Below, one piece after another: positions 1 to 8,249 of a stretch of DNA of 48,579 bases. This DNA is from JAYZDF01 sp036337945. Lineage in GTDB: Bacteria; Myxococcota; Kuafuiibacteriia; Kuafuiibacteriales; Kuafuiibacteriaceae. Each line of letters starts with the position of its first letter. Position 1 is the stretch's first letter. The translations under genes and the position numbers were made by a program. Under the pieces are notes generated by a model. It ran no database searches, had not been told where the DNA came from, and saw nothing but the letters and a program-made list of their open reading frames with translations. The stretch covers positions 1 through 48,579 of the forward strand of contig JAYZDF010000012.1 of assembly GCA_036337945.1 (NCBI GenBank), in the 5' to 3' direction.

Positions 1-78
1 AATCGCATGCGTCAGGAGCTGAAGCTGCTGCGCATTAAACACCGAATTAGTTTATCGAAGGATTTTGGCTACAGGTAG
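1..78 (+). CDS. C-terminal tail of an unidentified gene (partial)
   Basis: The first frame is open from the window edge to a TAG at 76-78 and encodes 25 residues, rich in Arg and Lys (NRMRQELKLLRIKHRISLSK and five more). The other two plus frames contain early stops, which supports this frame. It lies directly upstream of atpE on the same strand, where F0 genes such as atpB or atpI often sit, but the visible tail is too short and not recognisable as either. The product is unknown. Confidence 0.4.
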   Translation, partial: NRMRQELKLLRIKHRISLSKDFGYR

Positions 79-144
79 ATGGTAGAGAGAAGGTAGAGGT
101 CAGCCGAAGCCCGAGAGAAACGATTCAAAACTTTGGAGAAAACA

Positions 145-447
145 ATGAAAAAAACAACAACAACACTACTAACTCTTATTGCTCTTATGCTCGTATCAGT
201 TCCTGCATTTGCTGACACCGGCCTTGGAAGCGTTGCATTCAGCGCAGCGATGGTTATGGGTCTTGCGGCTCTTGGTGGAACCATCGGACAAAGCCGTGCG
301 GCTTCTACAGCGCTTGAAGGTATCGCTCGTAACCCACAGGCTGCTGGTAAAGTTCAGACTCCAATGATTATTGGTCTCGCTATGATCGAGTCATTGGTTC
401 TTTTCAGCTTCGTAATTGCGTTCTTGATTCAAGGTAACATCAAGTAA
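145..447 (+). CDS. atpE: F0F1 ATP synthase subunit c, with cleavable-looking N-terminus
   Basis: Subunit c forms the membrane rotor ring of ATP synthase. The 100-residue product begins with a signal-like segment (MKKTTTT, hydrophobic stretch, AFA at 21-23), which would leave a mature protein of about 77 residues, normal for the family. Two helices follow. The first carries the Gly-rich run and Q49, the polar loop is ARNP (61-64), and the second holds the ion-carrying E82 followed by S83. ATG at 145 is preferred over the in-frame TTG at 133 because GGAG at 135-138 sits 6 bases upstream of it. Q49, E82 and S83 align with ligands of Na+-binding c-rings, but the flanking positions are not all conserved, so ion choice is open. 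A strong hairpin terminator follows. Confidence 0.95.
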   Translation: MKKTTTTLLTLIALMLVSVPAFADTGLGSVAFSAAMVMGLAALGGTIGQSRAASTALEGIARNPQAAGKVQTPMIIGLAMIESLVLFSFVIAFLIQGNIK

Positions 448-471
448 TTTAGCGCATTTTTGCGATATATC

Positions 472-520
472 GCCCGTGTAGCTCTTGAGCTTCTCTCTCA
501 TGGCTGCGCGGGCTTTTTTT
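472..520 (+). terminator. Intrinsic terminator after atpE
   Basis: GCCCGTGTAGC (472-482) pairs with GCTGCGCGGGC (503-513), allowing two G-U pairs, and is followed by seven T (514-520). It lies between the convergent atpE and lipoprotein hydrolase genes, whose stop is at 519. It is clearly oriented for the plus strand. Confidence 0.85.
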
Positions 521-1469
521 ATTTAATTACTTTTGTTGGGTTCTCAACGAAAGGTTTCAATGTAGCCATAAGTTGGTCCAGGCATTCAATTTGTGGGAAA
601 TGACCACATGAATCCAATGCATGAAATTTTGAGTTGGAGATTCGTTCGTGTAGTTCCTGTCCTATCCAGGGCCACACAACAACATCATGCTGGCCTTGAA
701 CAACGAGCGTCGGCGCTTTGATCTTCTCAAGCTCTGGTCGCCAGTCCAGCAAGCTGTGCAGCGAACTGCTTGCAGCTCGCGCAAACATTTTCCATCCAGC
801 GCTACCTCGAGGTGAGGCCCACGCTGATGTGACGGTTTTCTCCAACGCCGGATCAAGTGTGTGACCAACCAAAAACCATAATAGTCGGACAATTGGCTCT
901 GAGGCGGATCGAATATGAAATGGTTTCGTAAACGTTGTGACTAAATTACGAATCACGGAGGGGTGGGGCGTTCCTCCGGGTGCACCGATAACGACCAGTG
1001 CGTGAACAACATCCGGTGCTCGGATTGCTGTTTCGATGGCAGTGGCACCACCTAGAGAATTTCCCACCAAAATAGGACGAGCGAGTTTTAGGGCGGAAAT
1101 AACATCAAGTGTGGCTGCAGCCATTCGGGCGGGTGGATATTGGCCGAGGGGTTTGCCACTTTTACCGTGACCGGGTAAATCGATGAGAACCACATGTTGT
1201 TGTGGTGGAAGTTTCTTTACCAGCTTTTCCCAGATGAGTACGTTCGCACCCCAGGGATGTAAAAGCACTAGGCTGGGTTGTTTTGGCGAGGCAACTCCTA
1301 CCTCGGCGACGTACAGGTCGACCGCAGCTCTCTGCGACCAAACTCTTCTTTCTTTAGGGTAAGGATAATTGATCTCAGCGAAAGTTTGAGGGGGTATCGG
1401 AGTTGCACATCCGTTAAGAACGATAAAGCCGAGAACGGCGAGATAACAAGCAAAGCAGCGCGCCGACAT
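519..1469 (-). CDS. Alpha/beta-hydrolase lipoprotein
   Basis: A serine hydrolase of the alpha/beta fold, probably anchored on the envelope. From ATG at 1469 the protein has 316 residues. It starts with a short basic/hydrophobic signal and the lipobox VLNGC (Cys about 21). The catalytic set is visible: nucleophile Ser138 in GNSLGG, acid Asp262 in GQHD, and His290 in CGHFPQ. An oxyanion-type HPWG and the DLPGHGKSG strand-loop are also present. A GTG at 1508 would add 13 residues but would spoil the lipoprotein signal, so 1469 is preferred. No good ribosome site precedes either start. The gene start lies 56 bases inside the upstream MYXO-CTERM gene, in another frame, suggesting translational coupling. 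The substrate cannot be told: esterase, lipase and C-C hydrolase are all possible. Confidence 0.8.
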   Translation of the reverse strand: MSARCFACYLAVLGFIVLNGCATPIPPQTFAEINYPYPKERRVWSQRAAVDLYVAEVGVASPKQPSLVLLHPWGANVLIWEKLVKKLPPQQHVVLIDLPGHGKSGKPLGQYPPARMAAATLDVISALKLARPILVGNSLGGATAIETAIRAPDVVHALVVIGAPGGTPHPSVIRNLVTTFTKPFHIRSASEPIVRLLWFLVGHTLDPALEKTVTSAWASPRGSAGWKMFARAASSSLHSLLDWRPELEKIKAPTLVVQGQHDVVVWPWIGQELHERISNSKFHALDSCGHFPQIECLDQLMATLKPFVENPTKVIK

Positions 1470-4400
1470 AGAGCAGTTGTAGAGGTGATGATTGTGCAAC
1501 GTCAACACTATGACAATGACATCCGTCGTCTGATTGATTCTGCGTATTACTGAAATTGATAGTGCGAGGGTTGGCAGTGTTTTGAAGATTGTGTCTCGGG
1601 TACGGCCAATCTAAAGCAGAATTGTTTGCTATCTCTGTTCTCCAAATGAAGAAGCTACCTTTCGTGGTCGTTGCACAAATCTCACGTTTGCCATTTTTAT
1701 TAATATTTCCGAATGAAATCGGTCCTGCAAGTCTACCGTCCAACCTTTTTGGCCAGCCTTGCGGGCTTACACCTGCGGATGAGATTGCTTGCAGTCGAAA
1801 ATAGCCGTCTTCAAAAATAACTTCCGGGCGCTGGTCTCCATCAAGGTCAACGATTGCGACTGGTCCGGTGATCTCTGAGCTTACGGTCACTGGGAATCCT
1901 CGGCTATGGACGCCTGAACTTAGATTCCATGCCCCAAAAAGATAGTCTAAAGAATCGATTGCGCCGGCTTGTGTATGGTTCTCGTCGTCGATCGTTGAAG
2001 CAGGAGTGACGAATTCAAAAGTTCCGTCCTGGTCTAAGTCACTAAGGCCAGTAAATCCGGGCGTGGTAAAAATGTTGTCGCCCTGAGTGCTTACTTTTGA
2101 GTTCACTCCTAAGTTTGCACGGTCATGCAAACTAATCGCTGTAGGCTCTGAGGAGTCTAAATCCGTAACGTAGACTCTTCCATCTCTGTATGAGAACACG
2201 ATTTCGTCTGAAAGGTCACGGTCAAGGTCGACGATAAGAATCTGAGTTACATGTTCCCGCCGCTCTGAAATTTTATCCTGCTTGGTTGGTAGTGTTGCCA
2301 CTGCCTCTGCTGTCAAAGTGCTATCATTTTGTTCTTGAATGATGAAAACTTTCTCGTGATTACTCGCGATGACGCCGGGCCTTCGTTTTGAACCAAAGTA
2401 ACCAGCCGCTAACGGCCCTAAGAGACCTAAAGAGAGCGGAAGACCACTTAGGCGTTCTCCCAGAGCATTCCAGCCCAGCATGACTCCGCTACTGGAAGTC
2501 GCAAAAATTTCCGGACTTTCGTCGCCGTCGATATCAAAAATGAGAGGTGCGTAAGGAATGTTCGAAGGTACAACAAACGACACAGGAAAATTTAGAGATG
2601 GCTGTCCGCTAAATTCGATCGCTTCTATTTCGCCTGCATCGCTGGCTACGATAAACCGACGTTCGCCAGTACCACGGTTTATGGAGACGGAAAGATGTTT
2701 TGGCGCACCGCTTATTCTAAGTTTAGCGGGCCAGCCCGATAAAGGCTGCATCTCTGTCGTTATTGCGTGCAGCTTTTTATCTTCACCCATAAAAATTATA
2801 TCATCCATTTCGTCATCATTGACGTCTAGAAGAATAGCGGAGCCAACGGGTGAGATGTTTGTCGCTTTCGGGAAGTTAGGCCAGCTGTAAAGGTCTGAAT
2901 GCACAAATACGACTCTTCTATCTTGTGACCGAACCACATTTCCATTGATATCAACCTTGGTCGTCACACGAATGCTCAGTGCGTGCGTCCCCGCCATCAG
3001 CGGCGGTGATGTTGTATCTGAAAATAATCCGTTCGTAGGGATTTCGGTGATCGCGTCGATTTTTTCACCTTGTAAGACATTGCCTTGTGCGACGGGTTCA
3101 AAATCTTCAGGCGCTGCATTCATACCGATGGCGTAATCAATTTTCCACTCTACGGAATCGTGCCTCATATTCTGAATTCGCGCTGTTACGTCGAAGGTCT
3201 CTCCGAATGTCGCGTCGATATGACTGAACGAAGTAGGACGTGTAAGGTGAGCGACGACCGGTATATTTCGTTGCACGATAGCGTCGACTGCCCGTCGCGT
3301 ATTTAGCTTTCCGTAACCCGTCTCGCGAAAATTTTCTCCCGAATTCTCTGGCCATATATTGACGGTGGATGATCTCAGAATGTGTCTAAGTTCCTCGGAG
3401 GTAAGAGGAGGCACTAAAGGATTGATTCCGCGTTCAGTGATACCGTTTGCAGCGGACAAAATCAGTCCAATTGCACCTGCGGAAATGCTAAGTCCTAGCT
3501 CATTACAGTCACCCGGCACGGAAATATCGAGTTCCGGCCCAAAGTTTTTACAAGGACTCGGCTGGCGAAAAGTCGTCGCCTGGCTAACTTCGACATGGTC
3601 TTTAGAAAGACTCCCAATGACAATGCTTGGTTTATTCGTCCACGACGAACGATACAATGCTTGGTGCTTATCTCCGGCATCTACGATAAAAACACGGTTT
3701 TCAGATGAAAGTTTCAAAAGCGTATCTGTAATGCTAGCCGTCTGGGCCAAGTTCCCTGGCGCCGGGGGATCAGATATCGGAAAAATATTAGCGTTCATGG
3801 CTGAACCATACCTGAGCGCACGGAGGTAGGTTTCCACGGATGTTTTTTCTCCGTCAGTGGTCCGCAGGGCAATGACAGTACATTTAGGGCAGGTGCCTGC
3901 GATATCCAGATTGTTATTCGCCTCTGCGGCCATTACTCTGATTTTTTTGTTGATGTGCTGATCTGTCCGAGTGCTCGAAGACACGTGAGCGTCTCCATCG
4001 ATGAAATCCCACCCGCAAATATCATCGACCTTTCCGTTTTGGTCTTCGTCCTCGTTGTTTGCGTAAATAAGAAGTAAATCTTCTGGGTCTAATATTTTAT
4101 TATTGTTTACGTCCCCTCTGTCCTGACGAAGTAAGAGTTCTTCATCAATGACCGTGTCTAGCGTAGGCGGGGTCGTGCCCGTCACTGAGGTGTAATCTAG
4201 GATATTGAATACACCATCTCCATTGCGATCATAATTCTGTGGGTCTGCGGACGACCTTACGGACGGTACGGGAAGTTCTTTTCGGTTTAGGTGCCAGCGG
4301 CTGACTAAATCGATATCGTTCCAACGAATATCTTCTACAAATACAGCCAGTAAAATGGACGGATCACCGATTGTTACGGACCAAGCTTCGTCTACATGAA

Positions 4401-4632
4401 TACCCACACTTTCTGCGATTTCGTCCGGATTTGTCTGCGCTGCACACTCAGGGTGAAACCCAAAGAGCTCAAATTGCCCTTTACAGTTCGTGGAATTGAA
4501 ATATTGAGGATCTCCGGGTTGGTTTTCGGGCCTTTCAAGCTCAGATGTTTGAATATCTACGGAGTGCAGGGGCCAATTGGGATTTTGTGCCACCAAGGTC
4601 AAGCACAGCGTGAGTGGAGTGATGCCCATCAT
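1414..4632 (-). CDS. Secreted degenerate subtilase with FG-GAP-like propeller repeats and MYXO-CTERM-like tail
   Basis: A 1072-residue surface or secreted protein. A weak signal peptide (about 1-16) precedes an S8 peptidase-like region (about 75-450), recognised from WNDIDL (104-109), an EF-hand/dockerin-like insert (DRNGDG at 135-140 and DVNNNKILDPED at 174-185) and VDDICGWDF (202-210). The catalytic Asp position reads Val in AVFVEDIRW, the GHGTH motif is replaced by RTDQH (222-226), and the AAGN oxyanion Asn is Asp (DAGD, 318-321). Only a GTSMAA-like GLSISA (380-385) remains, so proteolysis is unlikely. Residues about 600-1030 hold at least five DxDxDxxxE/D (FG-GAP/VCBS-like) blades ending in WPYPRHNLQN. 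The last 35 residues are CHC, a hydrophobic helix and RRSR, as in MYXO-CTERM tails. AGGA lies 8 bases before ATG 4632. The protein is transcribed away from ribF. Confidence 0.85.
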   Translation of the reverse strand: MMGITPLTLCLTLVAQNPNWPLHSVDIQTSELERPENQPGDPQYFNSTNCKGQFELFGFHPECAAQTNPDEIAESVGIHVDEAWSVTIGDPSILLAVFVEDIRWNDIDLVSRWHLNRKELPVPSVRSSADPQNYDRNGDGVFNILDYTSVTGTTPPTLDTVIDEELLLRQDRGDVNNNKILDPEDLLLIYANNEDEDQNGKVDDICGWDFIDGDAHVSSSTRTDQHINKKIRVMAAEANNNLDIAGTCPKCTVIALRTTDGEKTSVETYLRALRYGSAMNANIFPISDPPAPGNLAQTASITDTLLKLSSENRVFIVDAGDKHQALYRSSWTNKPSIVIGSLSKDHVEVSQATTFRQPSPCKNFGPELDISVPGDCNELGLSISAGAIGLILSAANGITERGINPLVPPLTSEELRHILRSSTVNIWPENSGENFRETGYGKLNTRRAVDAIVQRNIPVVAHLTRPTSFSHIDATFGETFDVTARIQNMRHDSVEWKIDYAIGMNAAPEDFEPVAQGNVLQGEKIDAITEIPTNGLFSDTTSPPLMAGTHALSIRVTTKVDINGNVVRSQDRRVVFVHSDLYSWPNFPKATNISPVGSAILLDVNDDEMDDIIFMGEDKKLHAITTEMQPLSGWPAKLRISGAPKHLSVSINRGTGERRFIVASDAGEIEAIEFSGQPSLNFPVSFVVPSNIPYAPLIFDIDGDESPEIFATSSSGVMLGWNALGERLSGLPLSLGLLGPLAAGYFGSKRRPGVIASNHEKVFIIQEQNDSTLTAEAVATLPTKQDKISERREHVTQILIVDLDRDLSDEIVFSYRDGRVYVTDLDSSEPTAISLHDRANLGVNSKVSTQGDNIFTTPGFTGLSDLDQDGTFEFVTPASTIDDENHTQAGAIDSLDYLFGAWNLSSGVHSRGFPVTVSSEITGPVAIVDLDGDQRPEVIFEDGYFRLQAISSAGVSPQGWPKRLDGRLAGPISFGNINKNGKREICATTTKGSFFIWRTEIANNSALDWPYPRHNLQNTANPRTINFSNTQNQSDDGCHCHSVDVAQSSPLQLLYVGALLCLLSRRSRLYRS

Positions 4633-4642
4633 TACAATGTTC

Positions 4643-4683
4643 CTATCATATTGTTGTCCCCGTGTTTGTCCACAATATGATAG
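4643..4683. promoter_or_regulatory. Divergent promoter region built on a 12-bp inverted repeat
   Basis: CTATCATATTGT (4643-4654) and ACAATATGATAG (4672-4683) are perfect inverted repeats separated by 17 bases, in the short gap between the minus-strand MYXO-CTERM gene (start 4632) and ribF (start 4694). Each arm carries a TATGAT that could serve as -10 (plus strand 4676-4681, minus strand 4650-4645). TTGTTG (4651-4656) and TTGTGG (minus, 4675-4670) lie 19 bases upstream as weak -35 boxes. The two promoters would overlap back to back. The same repeat could instead be a dimeric repressor operator. Confidence 0.5.
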
Positions 4684-4693
4684 CGTCCACCTC

Positions 4694-5623
4694 GTGGATT
4701 CACGAGTATATTGGGGAGCTCAGACCATTGATATACCCCTGGAGTCGTCTGTGGTTACGCTTGGTACTTTTGATGGGGTACACCGAGGACATCAAGAACT
4801 CGTCGCTCGAGCGAAGGCGAAAGCCAATGAATTAGGGGTTCCTTCGGTTGTTTACACTTTTGATCCACATCCAGCGGTCATCTTGGCGCCTGCAAGAGCT
4901 CCGAAGCTTCTATTAACGATTGAGCAAAGAGTCGCCTTACTCCATCAATTGGGTGTCGATGTTGTCGTTGTCGAGCCCTTCAATGCCGATTTCGCGGCTT
5001 TAGAGGCAGGCGATTGGGTCCGAACCTATCTCGTAGACAAGTTACATCCGCAGCACGTGGTTGTTGGTTTTAACTTTAGTTACGGGCGTGGTCGTGGTGG
5101 CAATCCTGAGATTCTTCTCGAGGAAGGAAAAGCTCTGGGGTTCGGCGTCGACACAGTATCGCCCTTCGAGTTTGAAGGTGAGGTTGTATCCAGCACGCGA
5201 GTGAGGAAGCTCATTACGAGCGGCGAGCTCGATATGGCTGCTCGCCTTTTATCAAGGCCATTTAGCATTTCTGGTGTTATCGAAAGGGGTGATCAGAGAG
5301 GTCGAGAAATAGGATTTCCGACAGCGAATTTCTCAGCGCCTCAGCGAGTGGTGCCTCCTTATGGTGTTTACGCAGTAGAAGTTGAGCTGGAAGGCTCGAA
5401 GCCTCTTCGCGGCGTAATGAATTATGGATCGCGACCAACCGTAAGTGAGGATGCAGCGCGCTGCGAAGTCCATCTCTTTGATTTCTCCGGTGACCTTTAC
5501 GGACAAAGTATTAAAGTGAATGTTCGAGCCAAAATTCGCGATGAACAAAAGTTTGAGACGCTTGATGAATTAGTAGAGCAGATTCGCAAGGACTGTGAAG
5601 TCGCAAAAGGTCTCCTAAAGTGA
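4694..5623 (+). CDS. ribF: Bifunctional riboflavin kinase / FAD synthetase
   Basis: Makes FMN from riboflavin and then FAD. The N-terminal nucleotidyltransferase shows GTFDGVHRGHQ (24-34, HxGH-type), FDPHP, and VVGFNFSYGRGRGG, with SSTRVR as the second signature. The C-terminal flavokinase domain shows GFPTANF (about 207-213) and NYGSRPT. The 309-residue length is typical. The GTG at 4694 is chosen because the family starts about 20-25 residues before GTFDG. The open frame extends upstream to a TTG at 4577, but that would overlap the divergent promoter and gene. A -10-like TATGAT only 12 bases upstream and no Shine-Dalgarno suggest a leaderless or nearly leaderless mRNA. Its stop overlaps the aroE start by 4 bases. 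Confidence 0.95.
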   Translation: MDSRVYWGAQTIDIPLESSVVTLGTFDGVHRGHQELVARAKAKANELGVPSVVYTFDPHPAVILAPARAPKLLLTIEQRVALLHQLGVDVVVVEPFNADFAALEAGDWVRTYLVDKLHPQHVVVGFNFSYGRGRGGNPEILLEEGKALGFGVDTVSPFEFEGEVVSSTRVRKLITSGELDMAARLLSRPFSISGVIERGDQRGREIGFPTANFSAPQRVVPPYGVYAVEVELEGSKPLRGVMNYGSRPTVSEDAARCEVHLFDFSGDLYGQSIKVNVRAKIRDEQKFETLDELVEQIRKDCEVAKGLLK

Positions 5624-6435
5624 GTCGATTGCTTGCGGTTTTGGGCAGGGATGTCTCTCGTTCTCTGTCTCCGCATCTTCATAATTCAGCGTCTAAGCAA
5701 TGTGACCTGGATGTTCGTTATGTCGCTCTCAACTGTGCAAGCGACGAAGCGTTCTTATCGCTGCTCGAAGATCTGCAAGTATTAGGTGCTCGCGGGTGCA
5801 ATGTAACAATTCCCTACAAAATGACAGCGCTGAAGGCTGCTCATGAGTGTACTCCGATGGCGATGAAGCTCGGAGCTGCCAATACGCTCACTTTCGAGAA
5901 CAATAAAATATGGGCTGACAATACCGACGGCCCGGGTCTTCTGAGGGTCTTGGTTGATTACCAGCGAGACGAACTCGACTGCGTTCAAATTTTGGGCGCC
6001 GGCGGTGCTGCTCGCGCTGCCGTTTGGGCTGCCCGTGAAGCCGGTGCGCGCAAAATAGTTGTCACGGCTCGTCGAAATGCCGAATCCGTTGTCGAGATTG
6101 CGCCGGGAGTCGCGGCTGCAAGAACACTGAGTTCCGTTGAAGAAGCGACCCTCGTAATTTCAACGTTACCCAACAAGCAGGAGATCGCCGACAAGGCTCT
6201 TAAGTCTTGGATCAGTGTGTCTCAGCAACCTTTGATTTTGGACCTTGCCTACGGTTCTAGCACGTCATTGAGTCCTTTGGCGGCTCAAGCGAAGCGAGCT
6301 GGTCTAAAGGCGAACGATGGTCGAGGAATGCTAGTCGAGCAAGCAGCCCTATCGCTTTCCCACTGGGTAGGTGGGCAAGTGTCGGAGAAAATTAGAAAAT
6401 CTATGTGGGAAGCCCTCGATTCTGCGGCGGATTAG
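5620..6435 (+). CDS. aroE: Shikimate dehydrogenase
   Basis: Catalyses NADPH-dependent reduction of 3-dehydroshikimate to shikimate. The 271-residue protein has the substrate pocket SLSPHLHN (15-22), NVTIPYK (61-67) with the catalytic Lys67, N88 and D103 in NTD, and Q241 in VEQAALS. The nucleotide fold is LGAGGAAR (125-132), with TARR (149-152) as the basic NADP phosphate contact. It begins with GTG, whose last bases overlap the TGA of ribF (GTGA), a classic coupled junction. Other shikimate genes of the window (aroKB, aroQ) are on the opposite strand, embedded with pil and acc genes. pilB follows after an 80-base gap. Confidence 0.95.
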   Translation: MSRLLAVLGRDVSRSLSPHLHNSASKQCDLDVRYVALNCASDEAFLSLLEDLQVLGARGCNVTIPYKMTALKAAHECTPMAMKLGAANTLTFENNKIWADNTDGPGLLRVLVDYQRDELDCVQILGAGGAARAAVWAAREAGARKIVVTARRNAESVVEIAPGVAAARTLSSVEEATLVISTLPNKQEIADKALKSWISVSQQPLILDLAYGSSTSLSPLAAQAKRAGLKANDGRGMLVEQAALSLSHWVGGQVSEKIRKSMWEALDSAAD

Positions 6436-6515
6436 ATATTTTCTCGCTAACTTGAGTGTTTAAGCCGTGCCGACTTTTGACACCAAGTAGGGTCAGGAAT
6501 ACGATTTCCCCACTT

Positions 6516-8228
6516 ATGCCAGGACGACTTGGAGAACTTTTAGTTCGCGAGAATCTGATTTCCCTGCAGCAGCTACAGGCCGCACAAGAGGAGCAGCGTT
6601 CCACCGGTGGGCGCCTCGGGTACAACCTAACCAAACTTGGTTATATTGAAGAAACCGAGCTTACTCAGTTTCTATCAAAACAATACGGCGTTCCGGCGAT
6701 CAATTTGTCGGAGTTTGACATCGATGCTGAAGTCATCCGTCTTGTACCTAAAGAAGTTGCCCAAAAGCACCAGGTTGTTCCGGTCAACCGCGCGGGCGCC
6801 TCGTTGATTGTTGCGATGGCTGACCCTTCTAATATTTTTGGTATTGACGACCTAAAGTTTCTTACGGGTTACAATATCGAGGTTGTCGTTGCATCTGATG
6901 GTGCGATTCGAGAGGCAATCGAGAAGTATTACGGAGAAACATCTCAAGCAGGTAAAGAGCTCAGTTATGACGAAGTTATGGCGGAGTTTGATGAAGACGA
7001 GATTGAGGTTAGTGCTGATGACGAAGACGATAATATCGTCGACTTAGAACGCTCTGCTGAAGATGCACCGGTTGTAAAGCTAGTGAATCTTATTTTGATC
7101 GATGCGATCAAGAAAGGTGCTTCGGATATCCATATTGAGCCCTACGAAAAGGATTTTCGCGTTCGGTACCGTATTGATGGCGTGCTTTATGAAATGATGA
7201 AGCCACCCATCAAACTCAAGAATGCGATTACATCACGTATGAAGATTATGGCGCGTCTCGATATTGCTGAGCGTCGCTTACCACAGGATGGTCGTATCAA
7301 GCTGAAGCTCGGAAAAGGTCGAGAAATGGACTACCGTGTTTCGGTACTCCCTACGCTCTTTGGCGAAAAGATCGTCATGAGGCTCTTGGACAAAGGCAAT
7401 CTCCAGTTGGATATGACCAAACTGGGCTTTGAGCCTAAGCCGCTCGCTGCGTTCAAAAAGAACATCAAGAAACCATATGGAATGTGCCTAGTAACGGGCC
7501 CTACGGGGTCTGGAAAGACAACGACCTTGTACTCCGCTCTTTCCGAACTTAATAAATCCACTGAGAATATTTCTACGGCAGAAGATCCCTGCGAATACAA
7601 TCTGCACGGTATCAATCAGTGTCAAATGAACGACGACATTGGTCTGAACTTTGCATCTGCGCTTCGCGCGTTTCTTAGACAGGATCCCGACATCATCATG
7701 GTAGGTGAGATTCGGGATTTCGAGACAGCCGAAATTTCGATCAAAGCAGCGCTCACGGGGCATATGGTGCTTTCTACCCTGCACACAAACGATGCGCCTT
7801 CTACTGTTTCTCGTATGCTCAATATGGGAATTGAGCCATTTTTGGTCACGGCATCTGTAAACTTGATCCTCGCCCAGCGTCTGGCACGAAGAATTTGCGC
7901 GGAATGTAAAGCACCGATTGATGTACCGGAGAGCGCTCTTCTTGAAATTCAAGTTAAACCTCAAGAGATAGGTTCTTTCGAGGTTCAGAAAGGTCAGGGT
8001 TGCGCTACTTGTTCTGATACTGGCTACAAAGGCCGTGTTGCAATCTATGAAGTCATGGAGTTTGGTGATGAACTCAAAGAGTTTGTGATCAATGGTGCTT
8101 CTTCAGCCGAACTTAAGGCTGAAGCGATCCGGTTGGGTATGCAAACACTTCGTATGGCGGCAACAAATAAGCTCAAAGACGGCTTCACTACCATTGAAGA
8201 AGTAACTCGAGTAAGCGCGGCTGACTAG
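6516..8228 (+). CDS. pilB: Type IV pilus extension ATPase PilB
   Basis: Hexameric cytoplasmic motor that powers pilus extension. The N-terminal MshEN/GspE-N region (MPGRLGELLVREN onwards, about 1-150) precedes an acidic linker (DEDEIEVSADDEDDN, about 160-175) and the motor core. The core has Walker A GPTGSGKTT (328-336), an Asp-box, Walker B IIMVGEIRD, the His-box, and a C-terminal four-cysteine zinc site (CAEC and CATC). The ATG at 6516 gives 570 residues and matches the usual MxGRLGELL start. The TTG at 6456 would add 20 residues of no family resemblance. pilT follows after 21 bases. N-terminal domains of this kind bind c-di-GMP in some PilB/MshE homologues, which fits the REC-EAL gene further on, but that link is inferred. 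Confidence 0.96.
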   Translation: MPGRLGELLVRENLISLQQLQAAQEEQRSTGGRLGYNLTKLGYIEETELTQFLSKQYGVPAINLSEFDIDAEVIRLVPKEVAQKHQVVPVNRAGASLIVAMADPSNIFGIDDLKFLTGYNIEVVVASDGAIREAIEKYYGETSQAGKELSYDEVMAEFDEDEIEVSADDEDDNIVDLERSAEDAPVVKLVNLILIDAIKKGASDIHIEPYEKDFRVRYRIDGVLYEMMKPPIKLKNAITSRMKIMARLDIAERRLPQDGRIKLKLGKGREMDYRVSVLPTLFGEKIVMRLLDKGNLQLDMTKLGFEPKPLAAFKKNIKKPYGMCLVTGPTGSGKTTTLYSALSELNKSTENISTAEDPCEYNLHGINQCQMNDDIGLNFASALRAFLRQDPDIIMVGEIRDFETAEISIKAALTGHMVLSTLHTNDAPSTVSRMLNMGIEPFLVTASVNLILAQRLARRICAECKAPIDVPESALLEIQVKPQEIGSFEVQKGQGCATCSDTGYKGRVAIYEVMEFGDELKEFVINGASSAELKAEAIRLGMQTLRMAATNKLKDGFTTIEEVTRVSAAD

Positions 8229-8249
8229 TCACGCTGTTAGGATTTACAA

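Noticed and set aside
3359..3829. 156-codon plus-strand open frame
   Set aside because: Antisense to the pseudo-subtilase region; no motif and no start signal.
7488..7964. 158-codon minus-strand open frame
   Set aside because: Antisense to the PilB ATPase core; its cysteines come from reading the coding strand backwards.
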